64,000 nt of DNA from the NCBI GenBank assembly GCA_029204225.1, contig CM055095.1:42187723-42251722 (forward strand), read 5' to 3'. The stretch is from Diphasiastrum complanatum. Taxonomy: Eukaryota > Streptophyta > Lycopodiopsida > Lycopodiales > Lycopodiaceae. Positions 38,316 through 50,385 of this stretch are shown in pieces. Under the pieces are notes generated by a model that did no database searches, was not told the DNA's origin, and was given only the letters and a program-made list of their open reading frames with translations. The first letter of the stretch is position 1, and every line of letters begins with the position of its first letter. The position numbers were made by a program, and so were the translations under genes.

Positions 38316-39004
38316 CCTGGGAATAAAATTTGAGTCTGTTGAGTTTGGAATAAAACCATTCTCGTTAAAAGATGCATTGCTCTTTTCTTGATCAACGTCA
38401 GGTGTTGACATTGCCTCTGAAACAATGTTTGATTTCTGCACAAAGTGCCTTAAAAATGTTTCTAAGGCATTCTGGCCACTTGGCCATTGTGTCGCTTTTT
38501 TTGCTAAGGTGCAAAAAAGGCTAAGGTGCCAAAAAATGGTTAAGGCAAAAAGAATCTCAAAGGGAGATGATGTGAAGGTCTGAAACATGTAGTCGGCTTT
38601 CGTTTTTCAAGAAGCTCATTACTTGAACGATATGTTTAAGGCTGAGCATAAAAAATCTAACACTTTGGCCAAAATCACATCTCTTTTCATTTGTGTATTG
38701 AAAAATAGCTTCTTACATGGTTTTTTTTATTATGAACTTAATACATTCTTTTTGATCTGATTACATTGATCAGTATGGCATCTGCCCTGATACGGTTTTG
38801 TTAAAAAGCAGAATGTATTGCTAATTATGAAGCACCTGATAGGGCAGATTGCAAGGATTATTGTAATTGCAATTATGCTGATAAAGTAGTGAATCTTGTT
38901 TCGGACATGGATAACAACTGATGCTCAACTATGACATATGTCTTCCTCATGAAACTAACTTGTGCGATTTTGTTTTTTGAGATGGTGGCAGGTAATAACT
39001 GGGT

Positions 39005-42000
39005 GTCTTAAAACTTACTTATTTTACATGTAAATATGCAGACTATGCGACAACATGAGTAAGTTCAGCATGAATGGAGGCAGATTAAAATGGGATTTAG
39101 AAGAGTAGAGGAGATAAATCCAATACCCCCCCTGCTGCATCAGAATATCCACTGAACTGATGAAGATTATTGTTGCTGACATCTCCATAGCAGATGCACT
39201 GGTCCATGGTAGCTCCAATATACCTCATGACTCTTATGAGAGCCTTCCAATGGGTGATGCCAGGATAAGCCAAATATTGGTTGAGTGAGCTTACTACAAA
39301 AGAGATATCCGGTCTTGTACAGACCATTGCATACATGAGAGATACAAGTATTGATCGATAAGAATACTCTCTCATCTGCTCCTCCTCCTGCTTGGTCTGG
39401 GGACATTGGTCCTTTGACAAATGCAGGCCTGGATCCATTGGTGAGTGAGCTAATTTACAATTCATTAGATTGTATCTGTTAAGAACATTGTGAAGATACC
39501 TTTGTTGAGTGATGTAAATCAGTCATCTTGCTCTGTCTCTATGGATTTGACCAAATTGGTATTGTTGTTGAAGAGCAATGTATCATCCATGTATAAGGTG
39601 ATGATAATGAAGGATTCTGGCACTGACTTGGAATAGACGTTGCAATCAACAATGCTTGGTTTGAATCCTTGTTTGATGAGGAATATATTGATCCTTTGAA
39701 AACAAGCTCTGGCAGACTATTTCAAGCCGTAAAGTATTTTGTGGAGTTTACAAACATGATTCATAATACTTTCCAGAACGTATAAATCGGGCTGGATCAT
39801 GTAGATGTCTTTTGTATAACTCCATTCAGATAGGCTATTTGCACATCGAGTTGATGTACTTCGAGGTCGGTAGCTGCAGCATAAGATAGGAGTATTCAGA
39901 TCGACAAATGCTTGAGTATTGGACTGAAAGTCTCGTTGTAGTCGACGTTGGGGATCTGAGTGAAGTCTCGTGCTACCAGTCTTGCCTTCCTTCGATCAGT
40001 GGCTCCATTGGCATTGTATTTGATCTTGAAAATCCATTTGCAATCAATGATATTGCAGCCAATAGGAGCTTCGATTAGTGACCACATCTGGTTCTTGATC
40101 AAAGAGGAATACTCTCTGTCCATTGCTTCTCTCCAGAGATCAGAGTTGGTTGGTTGAGTGCTTCTTCGACTGTCATTGGTTCCTGTATCAAGAGACATGC
40201 AGACTCAGGAGTACACCTTGTGGGATATGTGCGCACTCAGCTTGACCTTCTGGTAGGATTCGGTTGATGAACTGCTCCTGGGACTTGTTGCTGATTAGCA
40301 GCAACATCTTCATCTGATTTACTATCTAGAAGTGGGTCGACAATAGACATGCCTGAGCCAGAAGCTCGGACTGTTGTATCAACAACAGGTGATGAAGGTT
40401 TCCCTGGAGCAATATCCTTGCCTTTGATGTCGACAAACTGATCCTCGATAAAGATTGTATCCCAACTATACAAGATTTGCTGGGTATCAGGATCATACAT
40501 CTTGTATGTATTATCAGATGAAGTATATCCAATGAAGATGGTTTTGAGACCTTGGAAGTCCAATTTCTTTCTTGTGTCTTTTGGGATCTACGCTTAGGCA
40601 ATGCACCCAAACACTCTTAGGTTCTTCGCAGAAGGCTTAGAGCCTGTCCACACCTCATGGGGTGTCTTACCTGAGAGGGCCTTGGTCGAACATCTGTTCT
40701 GGACGTAAGTTGCAGTGGAGACAGCTTCGACCCAGAATCTCTTGGACAGTGATGCATGCGCTATCATACATTTGGCTGATTCAACCAAGGTATGGTTCTT
40801 CCTCTTGGCTAAGCCATTAGACTGAGGACTGTAAAGAGTGATGAATTGCTGCTCAATGCCTTGGCTTTGGCAGTACTCCTTAGACTTGATAGAGATATAT
40901 TCTCCACCATTGTCTGATCTTACAGCCTTAATCGTCCATCTAGTTTCCTTTTCAGCACACTCCTTGAAGATTCTGAAGCAGTTGAAGGCTTCTGATTTCT
41001 TCTTTATAAAGTACACCATAGTCCTTTTGGAAAATTCATCAATAAAAGTTATAAATTACTTCGCATCCTTCAGTGAAGGATTTTTCATCGGGCCACAAAT
41101 GTCTGAATGTACAATGTTTAACAATCCTCTAGCAATATGCTGATGGCTTGATCTAAATGGTTTCCTAGTCTGTTTACCAACTAGACAGTGTTGACAGACA
41201 GGTAACTCGACTTTATCGCGAGGATAGTCGAGATCAAGAACAATAGATTGTCTAGACATTTGTTGTACAGCAGCATGATAATGCCAAAGTAAAATTTTAT
41301 TTGCATGAATAGAAGTACTGGGCGCCTGACTAGAGGCAGAAAAGCAATGACTTAATTTATACAATATCCATGCCTCTTTCCGAGTGCTAGGATCTTGCCT
41401 GTCCTATCAACTACTTTGCATTGATCACATTCAAATTCTACTCTATGTCCTAGATTTATGATTCTGCTTACAGAGAGCAGATTCGTAGATACATACATGA
41501 CTTTAGAGAGTAGCTTAGATTGATCATTTGCAAAGCTATCTCGCACTTCGTATAGTGTGCTAAAGATGTCCCTGACTTCTTTCGATGTCTGAGTCTCGGA
41601 TACATGGCCGATCTGAGTATCTGTAATGTTTAGGATGATCAGCGCGAAAGCCTTTCCATCCTTCAGCTTCCATCTAGCGATTGTTGCGTCATTTGCTTCG
41701 GGTTTCTCTTCTTCACCTATAACAATGTCATACAATTCTTTAGCCATTAGTACAGTTTTCATCTTGAATTTCCACAGATGTTAATTGGCTCCATCAAGCT
41801 TGTCCATGATGGGACTGACTTTCCCTTAAGAATTCATGTGGAAGATTAGCCTAGGAAAAACTATCAATGACTTAAGTATGAAAATCAGGTACAGAATTAA
41901 TGAAGACAATTACTCTATCAGCTAGTAGAGTCGTACTTTGAAAGCTTATTAGGCTACAAAAATTGCTCTGATACCATGTTGGAAGAAGAGATGTGTGAGT

Positions 42001-42480
42001 ATGGGAGACGAAAATAGCTCAAACGAAAAACGAACTCGAACAGAATATGTTTGCATACAGCAGAATGAGCTATATTACTTCTTTCTTAAGCATGACTATG
42101 CCTATCAGAAACAAACAGAACGTTAGTGATAGAAATCATGGTCGTTCTGATTACATAGACAAACTTTAACAAAACATCAAAAGAATAATTTGTCGCGAGC
42201 AGCTAGACAAATTATTAGTTGCAAATGATTTGCGAAAGAGCTAGACTGAGCTCGACTGATAATCAGTCGCGAATGATTCGCGAAAGACAAGACTAAATAT
42301 TAGTCGTCAACAGCTAGACTAATATTTACTCGCTAAGAATAGATTACCAGATTGAGCAACAAGAAAGTCAGACAGAATGAAAATAAGCATAGCAATATGA
42401 CACTAATCTGAACACAGAACAAAAGGGCTGCTATCAGATTAAGTATAGCAAAATATACATGTCAATAATGCGGTAGAGCA
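39005..42480 (-). mobile_element. Copia fossil (family B), minus strand
   Basis: Minus-strand order: LTR of which 41977 to at least 42480 is visible, ending ...CTTCTTCCAACA; primer site TGGTATCAGAGC at 41965-41976; a gag start (HLWKFKMKTVLMAKELYDIV); a protease-integrase link (NLLSVSRIINLGHRVEFECD); integrase (CQHCLVGKQTRKPF, HSDICGPMKNPS, RSDNGGEYISIKSKEYC); hinge; reverse transcriptase (MDREYSSLIKNQMWSLIEAP, CKWIFKIKYNANGA); RNase H (YGDVSNNNLHQFSGYSDA); and the 3' LTR start TATTGGATTTATCTCC read leftwards from 39125. It is close kin of the plus-strand copy at 11105-12705. Broken, with several breaks. Confidence 0.9.
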
Positions 42481-43457
42481 CATAGCGGATGAAACCACGT
42501 GTTCTACAAAGCTAATTCAATTTGTAAAGGAATGAACCTATTACTGACAAATAAAGAATCAATGCACAAGACATCTACTTCGTCTATCTCTGATAAGCTT
42601 CTGATGCTATTAATTTTTACACACCCTAGATACGCAAGTGGTATCCAATATATATACATCTTTTTACAGGTGTGCAGATGAAGAAAGTACAAAGTGGATG
42701 TGCTGTCTGTAGGAGATCATGGGTGGCTGTTGTCGTTGTCAGTTCTGATTGCACAGATGCATGGGATGAGTGTGAGAAGGCCGTGATGTCAGCTTTTGCT
42801 GAAATGAACATTGGTGAAGGTGTGAAAAATGCATCACTCTAACGAAATGCCTTAGGATTTCCAATTGATTTACATCTCCAGCTTTGGAGACTCTCATATA
42901 TTCTCTATGAAAAAACCGGATCTTTTGTATGACAATCATGTTCATGCGATAATCCTGACCAATATTATGATCCCATGCGAGCAAATGCAATGAACACGAA
43001 ATCTTTTGAAACGGAAAATGACGGAGGACTTATTTTTTTTAAGCCTTTATAATTTGTTAGTAATTCATGTAAATTTTGATTATTAAATTTAAAAATTAAT
43101 GAATTATTTGTAAGATACTACATTTTGCAAATATTTTAAATTTGGACTAAGTGACACAAAATATTCTAAAAATGTTACATTCAAATCGCCAAAAAAATAC
43201 AAATATTAACTGTGTCAAATCTATTATTATGACTATTAAGTGTTAAATTAGGTGAATTTAATATTTTAAAAAGCTTAGTTTTCTAATTTTATTTTCAAAG
43301 TGCAATTTGGAAGCTTTTGATATAAATTTAAAAGTTTAATGTTAATATTTTAACATTTGAAAAATTCTTAAAAATTTTTAAAAATATTAGAAAATCAAAA
43401 AAATCAAAAAAATCAAAAATTTTAAAAATCATAAAACAAAAAAAAATAAAAAAATAG
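42481..43457. other. AT-rich, no recognisable gene
   Basis: The left part may still belong to the family B LTR, whose right end I could not find. From 43020 the sequence is very A/T-rich with A-runs leading into the palindromic satellite. Confidence 0.45.
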
Positions 43458-43485
43458 GCATAGAGCTAGGACCTATGCGAGGAGG

Positions 43486-43735
43486 ACCTATGCTCAGCAT
43501 AGGTCGAGGGAGGATTTATGTTGAGCATAGGTCGAGAGAGCACTTATGCTCAACATAGGTCTAGAGAGGACCTATGCTGAGCATAGGTCCAGTGAGCACT
43601 TATGCTCAGCATAGGTCGAGAGAGGACTTATGCTGAGCATAGTCCGGAAGAGAACTTATGTTGAGCAGCATAGGTCTAGTGACCACTTATGCTAAGCATA
43701 AGTCTCGTGAACACTTATGTTGAGCAAGCAAAGGC
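43486..43735. repeat. 28-bp satellite with a palindromic core, nine units
   Basis: Units start at 43486, 43514, 43542, 43570, 43598, 43626, 43654, 43685 and 43713: period 28 with one 3-bp gain. Each unit is a 19-bp near-perfect palindrome (ACCTATGCTGAGCATAGGT or a one- to three-base variant) plus a 9-bp spacer such as CGAGAGAGG. The centre alternates between CTGAG and CTCAG forms. An extra perfect unit stands alone at 43957-43975. Each unit could fold into a 9-bp-stem hairpin or cruciform. Confidence 0.95.
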
Positions 43736-43956
43736 AGTTGTCAACAATAGAAATGAAGGCCCATTTTGAGTCCTAATTTATAGATCCTCCTTCCAAGAAT
43801 GAAACCTTCAAGTTAAAGGACAATAATTTTATTTACATTGTTTAATTGTGTCCCTAAGGGGCCTATTCAAGGGCAAGTCTTAAAACAAAGGTCTGAAACC
43901 ACATTTTTTTGGGTAGGGGCATAGAAGAATTCTTTTTCTTTGTATCAAAAAGATTC

Positions 43957-43975
43957 ACCTATGCTGAGCATAGGT
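43957..43975. repeat. Lone copy of the palindromic satellite core
   Basis: ACCTATGCTGAGCATAGGT, a perfect 19-bp palindrome around one base, ~220 bp right of the array. Confidence 0.95.
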
Positions 43976-44542
43976 AAAAACCTTTTGTTTCTCTTTTGTG
44001 CGCTGAGGGAAGCCTCATTCATAAGAAAAATTGAAGTGGCTTCTACTTTTGAAGCAATCAACAACAGAACAAAGCTTTCGAGTGCCTACGTTAAGCATCA
44101 CGTTAAGAAATGCTTTGGCAAGAAGCACCTCTACCGCTGCATGGAAAGTTTAAGATTCCAAAATAGGGATTAATTTATTGAGTGATGTTTCTTGTTTCCT
44201 TCTAGTAAAACCTGATCTGATTAGGTGTACATGCATTCTTGTCTCCTTGAGTGAATTATCATCAGTTTCAAGGTAGAGCAGAATCAAGCTACTGCTATAG
44301 AAGTTGCAATAGCAGTCATTTCATTATATATCGAAAGCAGTCTGTACTAGCTTATAAGACTCACAAACAAGAATCCAAAGCAAAATAAAGCCTCTGATAC
44401 TCTGCAACAGTCACTCCTCACAATAATTTGAACTGCTTGCAAAAGAATGGCCAACAATCCATGGAAAACAAAAACCTAGACCACGTTGACACATATGTTC
44501 TTGTTTCAAATGTTCCTATTGCTCTGAATCTTCTTGTTGCTT

Positions 44543-44722
44543 GACCCCGCGAAAGTACGCAGCGGTCGCTATGGTCAGGTGAGTTAGCTTATCTTTCTTT
44601 ACTTCCAGGTGAAGGTTGCCCTTGATGAAGTCGTTGATCTAGATCTGCTTTTGGACTTCCTGGGCGTCTGCTCTGCTGCCCCCTATTCCAACGATACCAT
44701 CTCCCCGGCAATGATAGAAATG
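44543..44722 (-). pseudogene. Group II intron maturase-like relic in R1
   Basis: The minus strand reads FYHCR.GDGIVGIGGSRADA, QEVQKQ, INDFIKGNLHLEVKKDK and LTHLTIATAAYFRGV. This follows the post-catalytic part of group II intron reverse transcriptase/maturases: (Y)ADDF.IGI.GSR.DA..I...I..FL...L.LEL...KT.ITH.T...ARFLGY. Two residues of the YADD box are lost and a six-base gain adds a stop (QI*IND). R2 has the same passage but without the final motif. Source could be a mitochondrial intron ORF or a nuclear maturase gene. The plus strand is also open here (VKVALDEVVDLDLLLDF), which leaves doubt. Confidence 0.45.
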
Positions 44723-44811
44723 TCTCGAGCTCTTTGTTTTTGTTTTCAAATCCTTTTTTCGAAGGCTCAGAGGTTTCATTTTCGGACGACCTTATCTAAA
44801 TTGGATAAATG

Positions 44812-44894
44812 CTTCTTGGTTTCCAAGGGGAGGTTCGAACCTGGGACCAAAGAAACTTTGGATGCCAAGCCAACCAACTGAGCCAACCCCGTTG
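44812..44894 (-). mobile_element. tRNA-derived SINE piece in R1
   Basis: On the minus strand it reads GGGGTTGGCTCAGTTGGTTG (A-box-like), a CCAAAGTTTCTTTGG hairpin and CAGGTTCGAACCTCCCC (B-box), ending CCAAGAAG. R2 has no insert at this position, so it entered R1 after the duplication. No target duplication is evident. Confidence 0.65.
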
Positions 44895-45779
44895 AAACAC
44901 ATCTTTTTCCCTGGATAGGAGGTGTGAGTAGCTAGGAAGTTGTTTCTAAATCTTTGGCAAAAGGTAACCAGTTGAGTGTTTATTTGCTCAGTGATGTGTT
45001 TTTGTTGTACAATTGCTCTGAATCTTCTTGTTGCTATTTCATATCCTCCTAATGCTGCATAATCACTTATGGTACAAAATGACTCAAAGAAAACTGATAA
45101 AAGCACAACAAAACGTCATTGAATGAATGATGACCAGCATACATAACTGTTGCTCCCGATGCATTGGCAGTGCTTGAGTTAATAACTCGTACCAGACAAA
45201 CTTTTTTATATTTTCTAGCTTCTCTCACAGAAAACACTACTTGTTGATCGATCTATACCCAACTTCTTGTCATTTCCAACAGTAATTTGCCCTGAAGGTT
45301 TTTTGGATATTTCAATATAATAATAAAGCATTTCAAATGCTATCGCGTCACTATTGCAAAACAGTCTAACGGGTGTTGTTGCCTCAATTGGCTAGCTTGG
45401 CATCCCGAGCTTTTCATCTACTAGCTTATAGAGACTGAGCCTGTAAATGGGCCTTTACATTAAACACATAAAAGTGAAATGTCGTAGCACTCTTTCATAT
45501 GATTTTATGATTAAAGGTGGCAATTAGGATGTGGACGCCCTTCCATTAGCAAGAACCTTAATATCTTGTTTTTTTCAACTGAAGTTGGCATCAGTTTGTT
45601 AGTCTGAAGACTTAGTCTGACTGCGTTTTTTTTATCTTGATAATGGAACAAGAAAATTAGAAAGTCTTTAATACATTTCAGATTCCTAAAATCTCGAAGA
45701 AGAAACTAGCACTTGCAAAAATAACGAATTCAATTGGATGAAGACAACAGAAGCAACAAAGAAGTGAAACATATACATA

Positions 45780-47289
45780 TCAAAATGCGATGAAAATTAA
45801 TGCATTGGAAAGGGCTTGACGAGCGCTTTCCAATGATATACTAGATGTCATACTTCTGAGCAACTAATAAAAAGTTATAGCCATTCAAAGATATTGTTTG
45901 AAAATAATGACAAAATGCAAAAGAGATCTTGGCACGAATTCATATGCGGCCCTTTTTTAACTCAAACTTGCTCTAATGATGTTCTTGCCATTAGTTTCCA
46001 ATTGGTCAAGATGACAAAACCTAGAAAGGGCCAAAATCTATGATTTTTGCTTGTTTTTTCATGAAATTGGATGGTAGGAGGTTGTAGAACATCAATTAAA
46101 GTTGGAAAAAGATGAATAGTAGTCTTTTAAAGTTGTCCTTAAAGTTAGAGCCAAAGATTCCATCAATTGGGTTTGTAGGAAGTAAAAAATTGGTAAAAAT
46201 TGACCAATTTTGGTGAATTTTGGGGGTTGGATTTCTCTAAATCCATAAGAGGATCATTTTGGACTTTTTATAGCATGACTTGTATTCCTTTTTACCTTCC
46301 CAGCATGCTATCAGACCTGTGAATTGATGGGTAGAGGCTTATGTTTCAATTCTATCAAGTTTGTGGCAATTTTGACTTCTAGAAATCAAGAATTCATGGT
46401 TCTCAGCCCATACTGCTTCATAGGATCTGTATGAAGGCTTCATGGAACTCTTAGAGACCATTTAAGACTGTTTGGATCATCACTTTTAGGCTTGGTTGAG
46501 TGTTTGCACGTTTTTAGGCAGATTGCGTTTGAAAAAGTACGCCCTCCTACAGGTTTTTTGGTTGTTCCAAACTCGCACGTGTGAATCCTAGGTGGTAGAC
46601 GTGGCAAGAGTCTTGTTCACTAGGTCTCCCTCAGTACTAAGCTTTACAGCACCCAATTTGTGTCATGTAGCCAAAGTTATGATCATCTGAAGTTTTGCAA
46701 TTTTGTGAGCAAAATTGGTAGAATTTCAAATTGTTCTGACTGCATGCAAGTCAATTTTCTATTTTGTGGTACGATGCTTGCATGGAATGTCTGCATGTTG
46801 ATTCTCAGAGTGATTCTGACATGCAAAAGTGGTTTAGATCTGTTTTGAGTGGTTACATGCATGTACTCTGACTCATAGATACAAAACTGGGTTTTATAGC
46901 TAACAATTTATGTAGAACTTGATTTTACGTAAAAATTCATCATTGTGAAAAATCAGTTTAATGTCGCATGTCTTCCATGCCTGATGGACATCAAGGTGGT
47001 AAAGTTAAGAAATGAACATTGAATTGAATTTTCGGTTTCGACTGCTTAATAACTGATAGTGGTTTTTTACAAATTTTTAGAAAACGTAAAATTTATTAAA
47101 AAAGAAAAATAATAAGTGCAAAAACTCAATTTTTTATTTTTTTTCAATTTCTTGAAATATCTATGAAATTAACTAAATATAGTGATTTGACCATGTTGGA
47201 GTCAATTTCGGTCAGTTTTTGGTCAACTGTACTTCACTATAAGTTAATTTGATATTAACTAAATTTAGTAATTTCTAGGATAGATGTAT
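45780..47289. other. No gene; probable gypsy leader texture
   Basis: Contains a 10-bp perfect hairpin CATTGGAAAG/CTTTCCAATG (45803-45812, 45826-45835). The style resembles leaders of plant gypsy elements, and a gypsy gag follows, but no LTR end or primer site could be set. Confidence 0.4.
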
Positions 47290-49896
47290 CGAGATGGCCG
47301 AAGAAACTTCAAATCAAGTTGCCAAATCCAGGTGTGCCATCTTATATGGTGATTTGTCAGCAGTTGAGTATGGTGCTCAATGATATGAATAATCGTAATC
47401 AGATGAGAGATTAGCAAATGGAGGTTCTGTTGAATCAAGTCAAATTGATGTCTTCACCCAATCTCGATTTTCAACCACAGGTTTATGCGGGGGAGAAGAA
47501 GGAGAAAAAAATTGAAGTCATCGAGGACTGGCTGGCCAAGTGGAGTAGTTACTTCAATCTGCACGGTGTTTCTGATGAGAAGAAAATTCAAAGTGTCGTG
47601 TTGTTTTTATGCAGCAAAGCATCATCCTGGTGGTGAGATTTACTTGTGAGGCGAACTACTTGGGATGTGTTTGCGGAAGTTTTCAAGAAAACCTTCGTAA
47701 TTGTTGATGACATTGACTAGTACCTGAAGTTTATGAACTGTAGAATGGGTAAAAAGAGTTTAGAATCTTATATCCAGGAATTCATGGACCTATGGAATAG
47801 GGTTCCATCATTTGATGCGAAGTTGGCACTTTGGCAGTTTGTCCTAGGTTTGTCAGCCGACTATCAGAACGAATGTAAGCGAAATGTGCTTCAAAACCTC
47901 GAGGATGCGTTTCGGATTGCGAAAGCATATGATTCCATAGTGGTGGCATCCAGGAAGCAGTTTGCGCAAATTCCAACCACTATGAACACCAAGAAGGGTA
48001 AGAAGCACGGTCCAGATCAAGCAGCATCCGAACCTAGGAAGTCGAAGAAAAAGAGATTTAAGAAATCTATGTCATGGGAAAAGGCTAAGAAAGATAACTT
48101 ATGTTTCGTCTGTAAGAAGCCTGGACATATGATGAAATTTTGTCTAGAAAGGAAGAAAGTGTCTGCTCACATGATTGAGATCCCAGTAGGCAATGGTAAG
48201 ACTTTGGTGATTAACTTGACTAATTGTGAGTGTGAATGTTCTTTTAGTACTACTTCTTTCTTGCCTAATGAACTTTTTCGTTCAATTGGCACTATTAAAG
48301 ATCAAAAAGTGAGTATTTTATTGGACAATGGTTCAACTCATAATTTTATTAATTCTCATCTTGTGCAAAAACTTAGGTTGAAAATTGAAGCCATCAATCA
48401 TAGATATAAAGTTTATCTAGCTTCAGGAGCAGAGTTGGAGACTTGGAACGAAAAAGTCTCGAAGCTCCCAGTTTTGATGCAAGAATACACAGAATTAGTT
48501 AATTTTCATATTTTAGACTTAGCTCGTACTGATTTAATCTTAGGTTATGAATGGTTATTTAGTAAATCATCTTCTCTGTTGATTGATTTTGAGAAGCATG
48601 TTCTCACTTTCAAGGAGGGTGATAAGGTAGTTACATTATTTGGAAGTAATTTTGTACATCCATTGGATCAGATTTCTATAGTTAATGAAATGGAAGCATT
48701 GGATTTTTTTGAGTATGAAGTTTTTTTAATATGTGTTATTCTAGTTGTGGATGTTCTTTAAATGAATCTTAATGGTTGTGAATTCTCAGCAATTCTTAAC
48801 TCAGTAAACTTAGATCATGAACAAGTAGTGAAAGAATAGATCACAAATGAATTTAGGGACATTTTTCCATCAAAATTACCTCATGGTTTACCACCGTCTA
48901 GGTCAGTAGACCACATGATTGAGTTAATTCCAGGAAGTCAACCTGTCTCTAGACAACCTTATAGGTTCTCTTAGAAAGAGAAGACAGAGATTTCAAATCA
49001 AATAGGAAACTGTCCGAGGATGGGATATATACAACCTAGTAAATCACTATGGGACACTCCTGTTCTTTTTAAAGCGAAGAAAGATGGAGGTTTTCAGATG
49101 CGTTTGGATTACAAGGGTCTTAATAAAGTGTCTATCAAAAATAAATATCCATTACCCAAGATGGATGACCTTGTAGATCGCTTGGGTGGAGCTCGGTATT
49201 TCACCAAGATAGATCTTAGGACAGAGTACCATCAAATAAGCTAGAAGATGTCCAAAAGACAGGATTTCGTTTTAGACTTGGTCATTATGAATTCTTAGTG
49301 TTGTCATTTGGATTAACGAATGTACCATCAATGTTCCAGCAAATGATGAACGATTTATTTCGTCCATATTTTGGGGAACTTGTGGTTGTATTCATAGGCG
49401 ATATTCTCGTTTACAGTAAATCCTTGGTGGAACACGTAGAACACTTAAAGATCGTCTTGGTGAAACTCCGTCAAGAGTTACTCTACGCTAAAGAGTCCAA
49501 GTGTGAATTCTTTAAGCAAGAGTTGCTTTATCTTGGTCATAAGATCACAGTAAATGGCATCAAAATTGACGAGGATAAAATCAAGATTGTGATTGTTTGG
49601 CCAATTCTGAGAATTGTGAAGCAAGTAGAGTCATTTTTAGGTTTTACACTTTTCTTCAAGAGATTTATTGAGGATTATGCTAAGTTAGCATCACTGCTTA
49701 ATAATCTAACAAAATGATATGTTAATAAAAGAAAAAGAGGAATCAACCTAGTCCGTCTGTTGTTTGGAACGCGAAATTGAATCAATGTTTTGAGAAACTA
49801 AAAACAATGATTGTTTCAGCTCCTGTGTTACAAATTGCAAATCCAGATTTACCTTATGTCGTGAGAATGGACGCAAGTGATGTTGTAGTTGGAGCG
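47290..49896 (+). mobile_element. Ty3/gypsy fossil (Y): gag, protease, RT, RNase H start
   Basis: Parts in order: gag (IEVIEDWLAKWSSYFNLHGV; MGKKSLESYIQEFMDLWNRV), zinc knuckle (CFVCKKPGHMMKFC), protease (VSILLDNGSTHNFINSHLVQ), reverse transcriptase ([50 protein letters not shown]) and the RNase H start (VVRMDASDVVVGA). At 49897 the LTR of element X begins in mid-domain, so X inserted into Y. No Y LTR is visible, and the continuation of Y beyond X was not found. It is broken, with several breaks. Confidence 0.88.
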
Positions 49897-50385
49897 TGTT
49901 ATGGCCATATTTGGTTAAGGACTTGGAATAGTCCTAATATGGTAGACTGGCCCTCCATTATTCGAGTTTATTGGTCATGCCTAGATTTCATTCCATGTCG
50001 AAGCCTGTTGGTGACTAGTAAGCTTGAGAGGACTCAGACACTCTAATTGAGACATATGGAGTAGTGCATGTACATGTGACTGATATAGGCATGAGGTATG
50101 CATGAAGAGCTGTGATCTATTTATAGTTGACCTGCATGAGAATTGCATGTGCTGATGCACAAGATCCTACTCTCTATATATTGAGGTAGTGACTATTCTG
50201 TCAACGACTTGGTCTAGGTTACCTGATGAGCTCTTCTCCTCTTGCTATCACATGGCATGGCTTGGGGGCTAGATCCAGGAGGATTCTCCAAGAGGGATCT
50301 AGGTTTTGTTGGGTGGTTTTGCTCCACATTATCTCTTTTGTTTTCCTATCCTCATCTTAGGGGATTGCCCCTAGTGATCTTTACA
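49897..50385 (+). repeat. 5' LTR of chromovirus X
   Basis: 489 bp, TG...CA ends, containing a TATTTATAG and a CTCTATATAT stretch as possible promoter elements. Confidence 0.65.

Larger units (their letters stand above)
32575..38662 (-). mobile_element. Old copia chain (family A), minus strand, entered by the element at 34252
   Basis: Read on the minus strand: a partial LTR (38447-38662, starting TGTTAGATTTTTTATGC), remains of reverse transcriptase (NENGFIPNSTDSNFI, then YVDDMLLFS-like across the nested element), a polypurine tract AAGGAGGAG, a full LTR (33046-34062), a perfect primer site TGGTATCAGAGC at 33034-33045, and a gag start (LIDKLDGDNYHLWKFKMKVI) to about 32575. One LTR thus ends one element and begins another. 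A family B-like gag relates it to the copy at 39005-42480. It is broken, and older than the nested element. A solo LTR of the same family is at 61996-62791. Confidence 0.7.
44225..45779. repeat. Dispersed 1.5-kb repeat R, copy 1
   Basis: Matches 59821-61304 in the same orientation from GTGTACATGC to GTGAAACATATA, with high identity and a few gains or losses between the copies. The outer flanks are unrelated. It contains a maturase-like relic on the minus strand, a SINE piece at 44812-44894, and an exact 24-bp internal direct repeat (44518-44541 and 45012-45035, with GCTCTGAATCTTCTTG). No LTR, inverted termini or target duplication could be found, so how it moved is unknown. Confidence 0.85.

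Noticed and set aside
43486-43735. CRISPR-like array (regular 28-bp repeats)
   Set aside because: There are no unique spacers of repeat size, only 9-bp links of similar sequence, no cas genes, and the context is a plant nuclear genome. It is a satellite.
44609-44881. Plus-strand host exon in repeat R1 (VKVALDEVVDLDLLLDF)
   Set aside because: The same frame is not kept in R2, part of it runs through the SINE, and the minus strand gives a better family match. It is still noted as a source of doubt.
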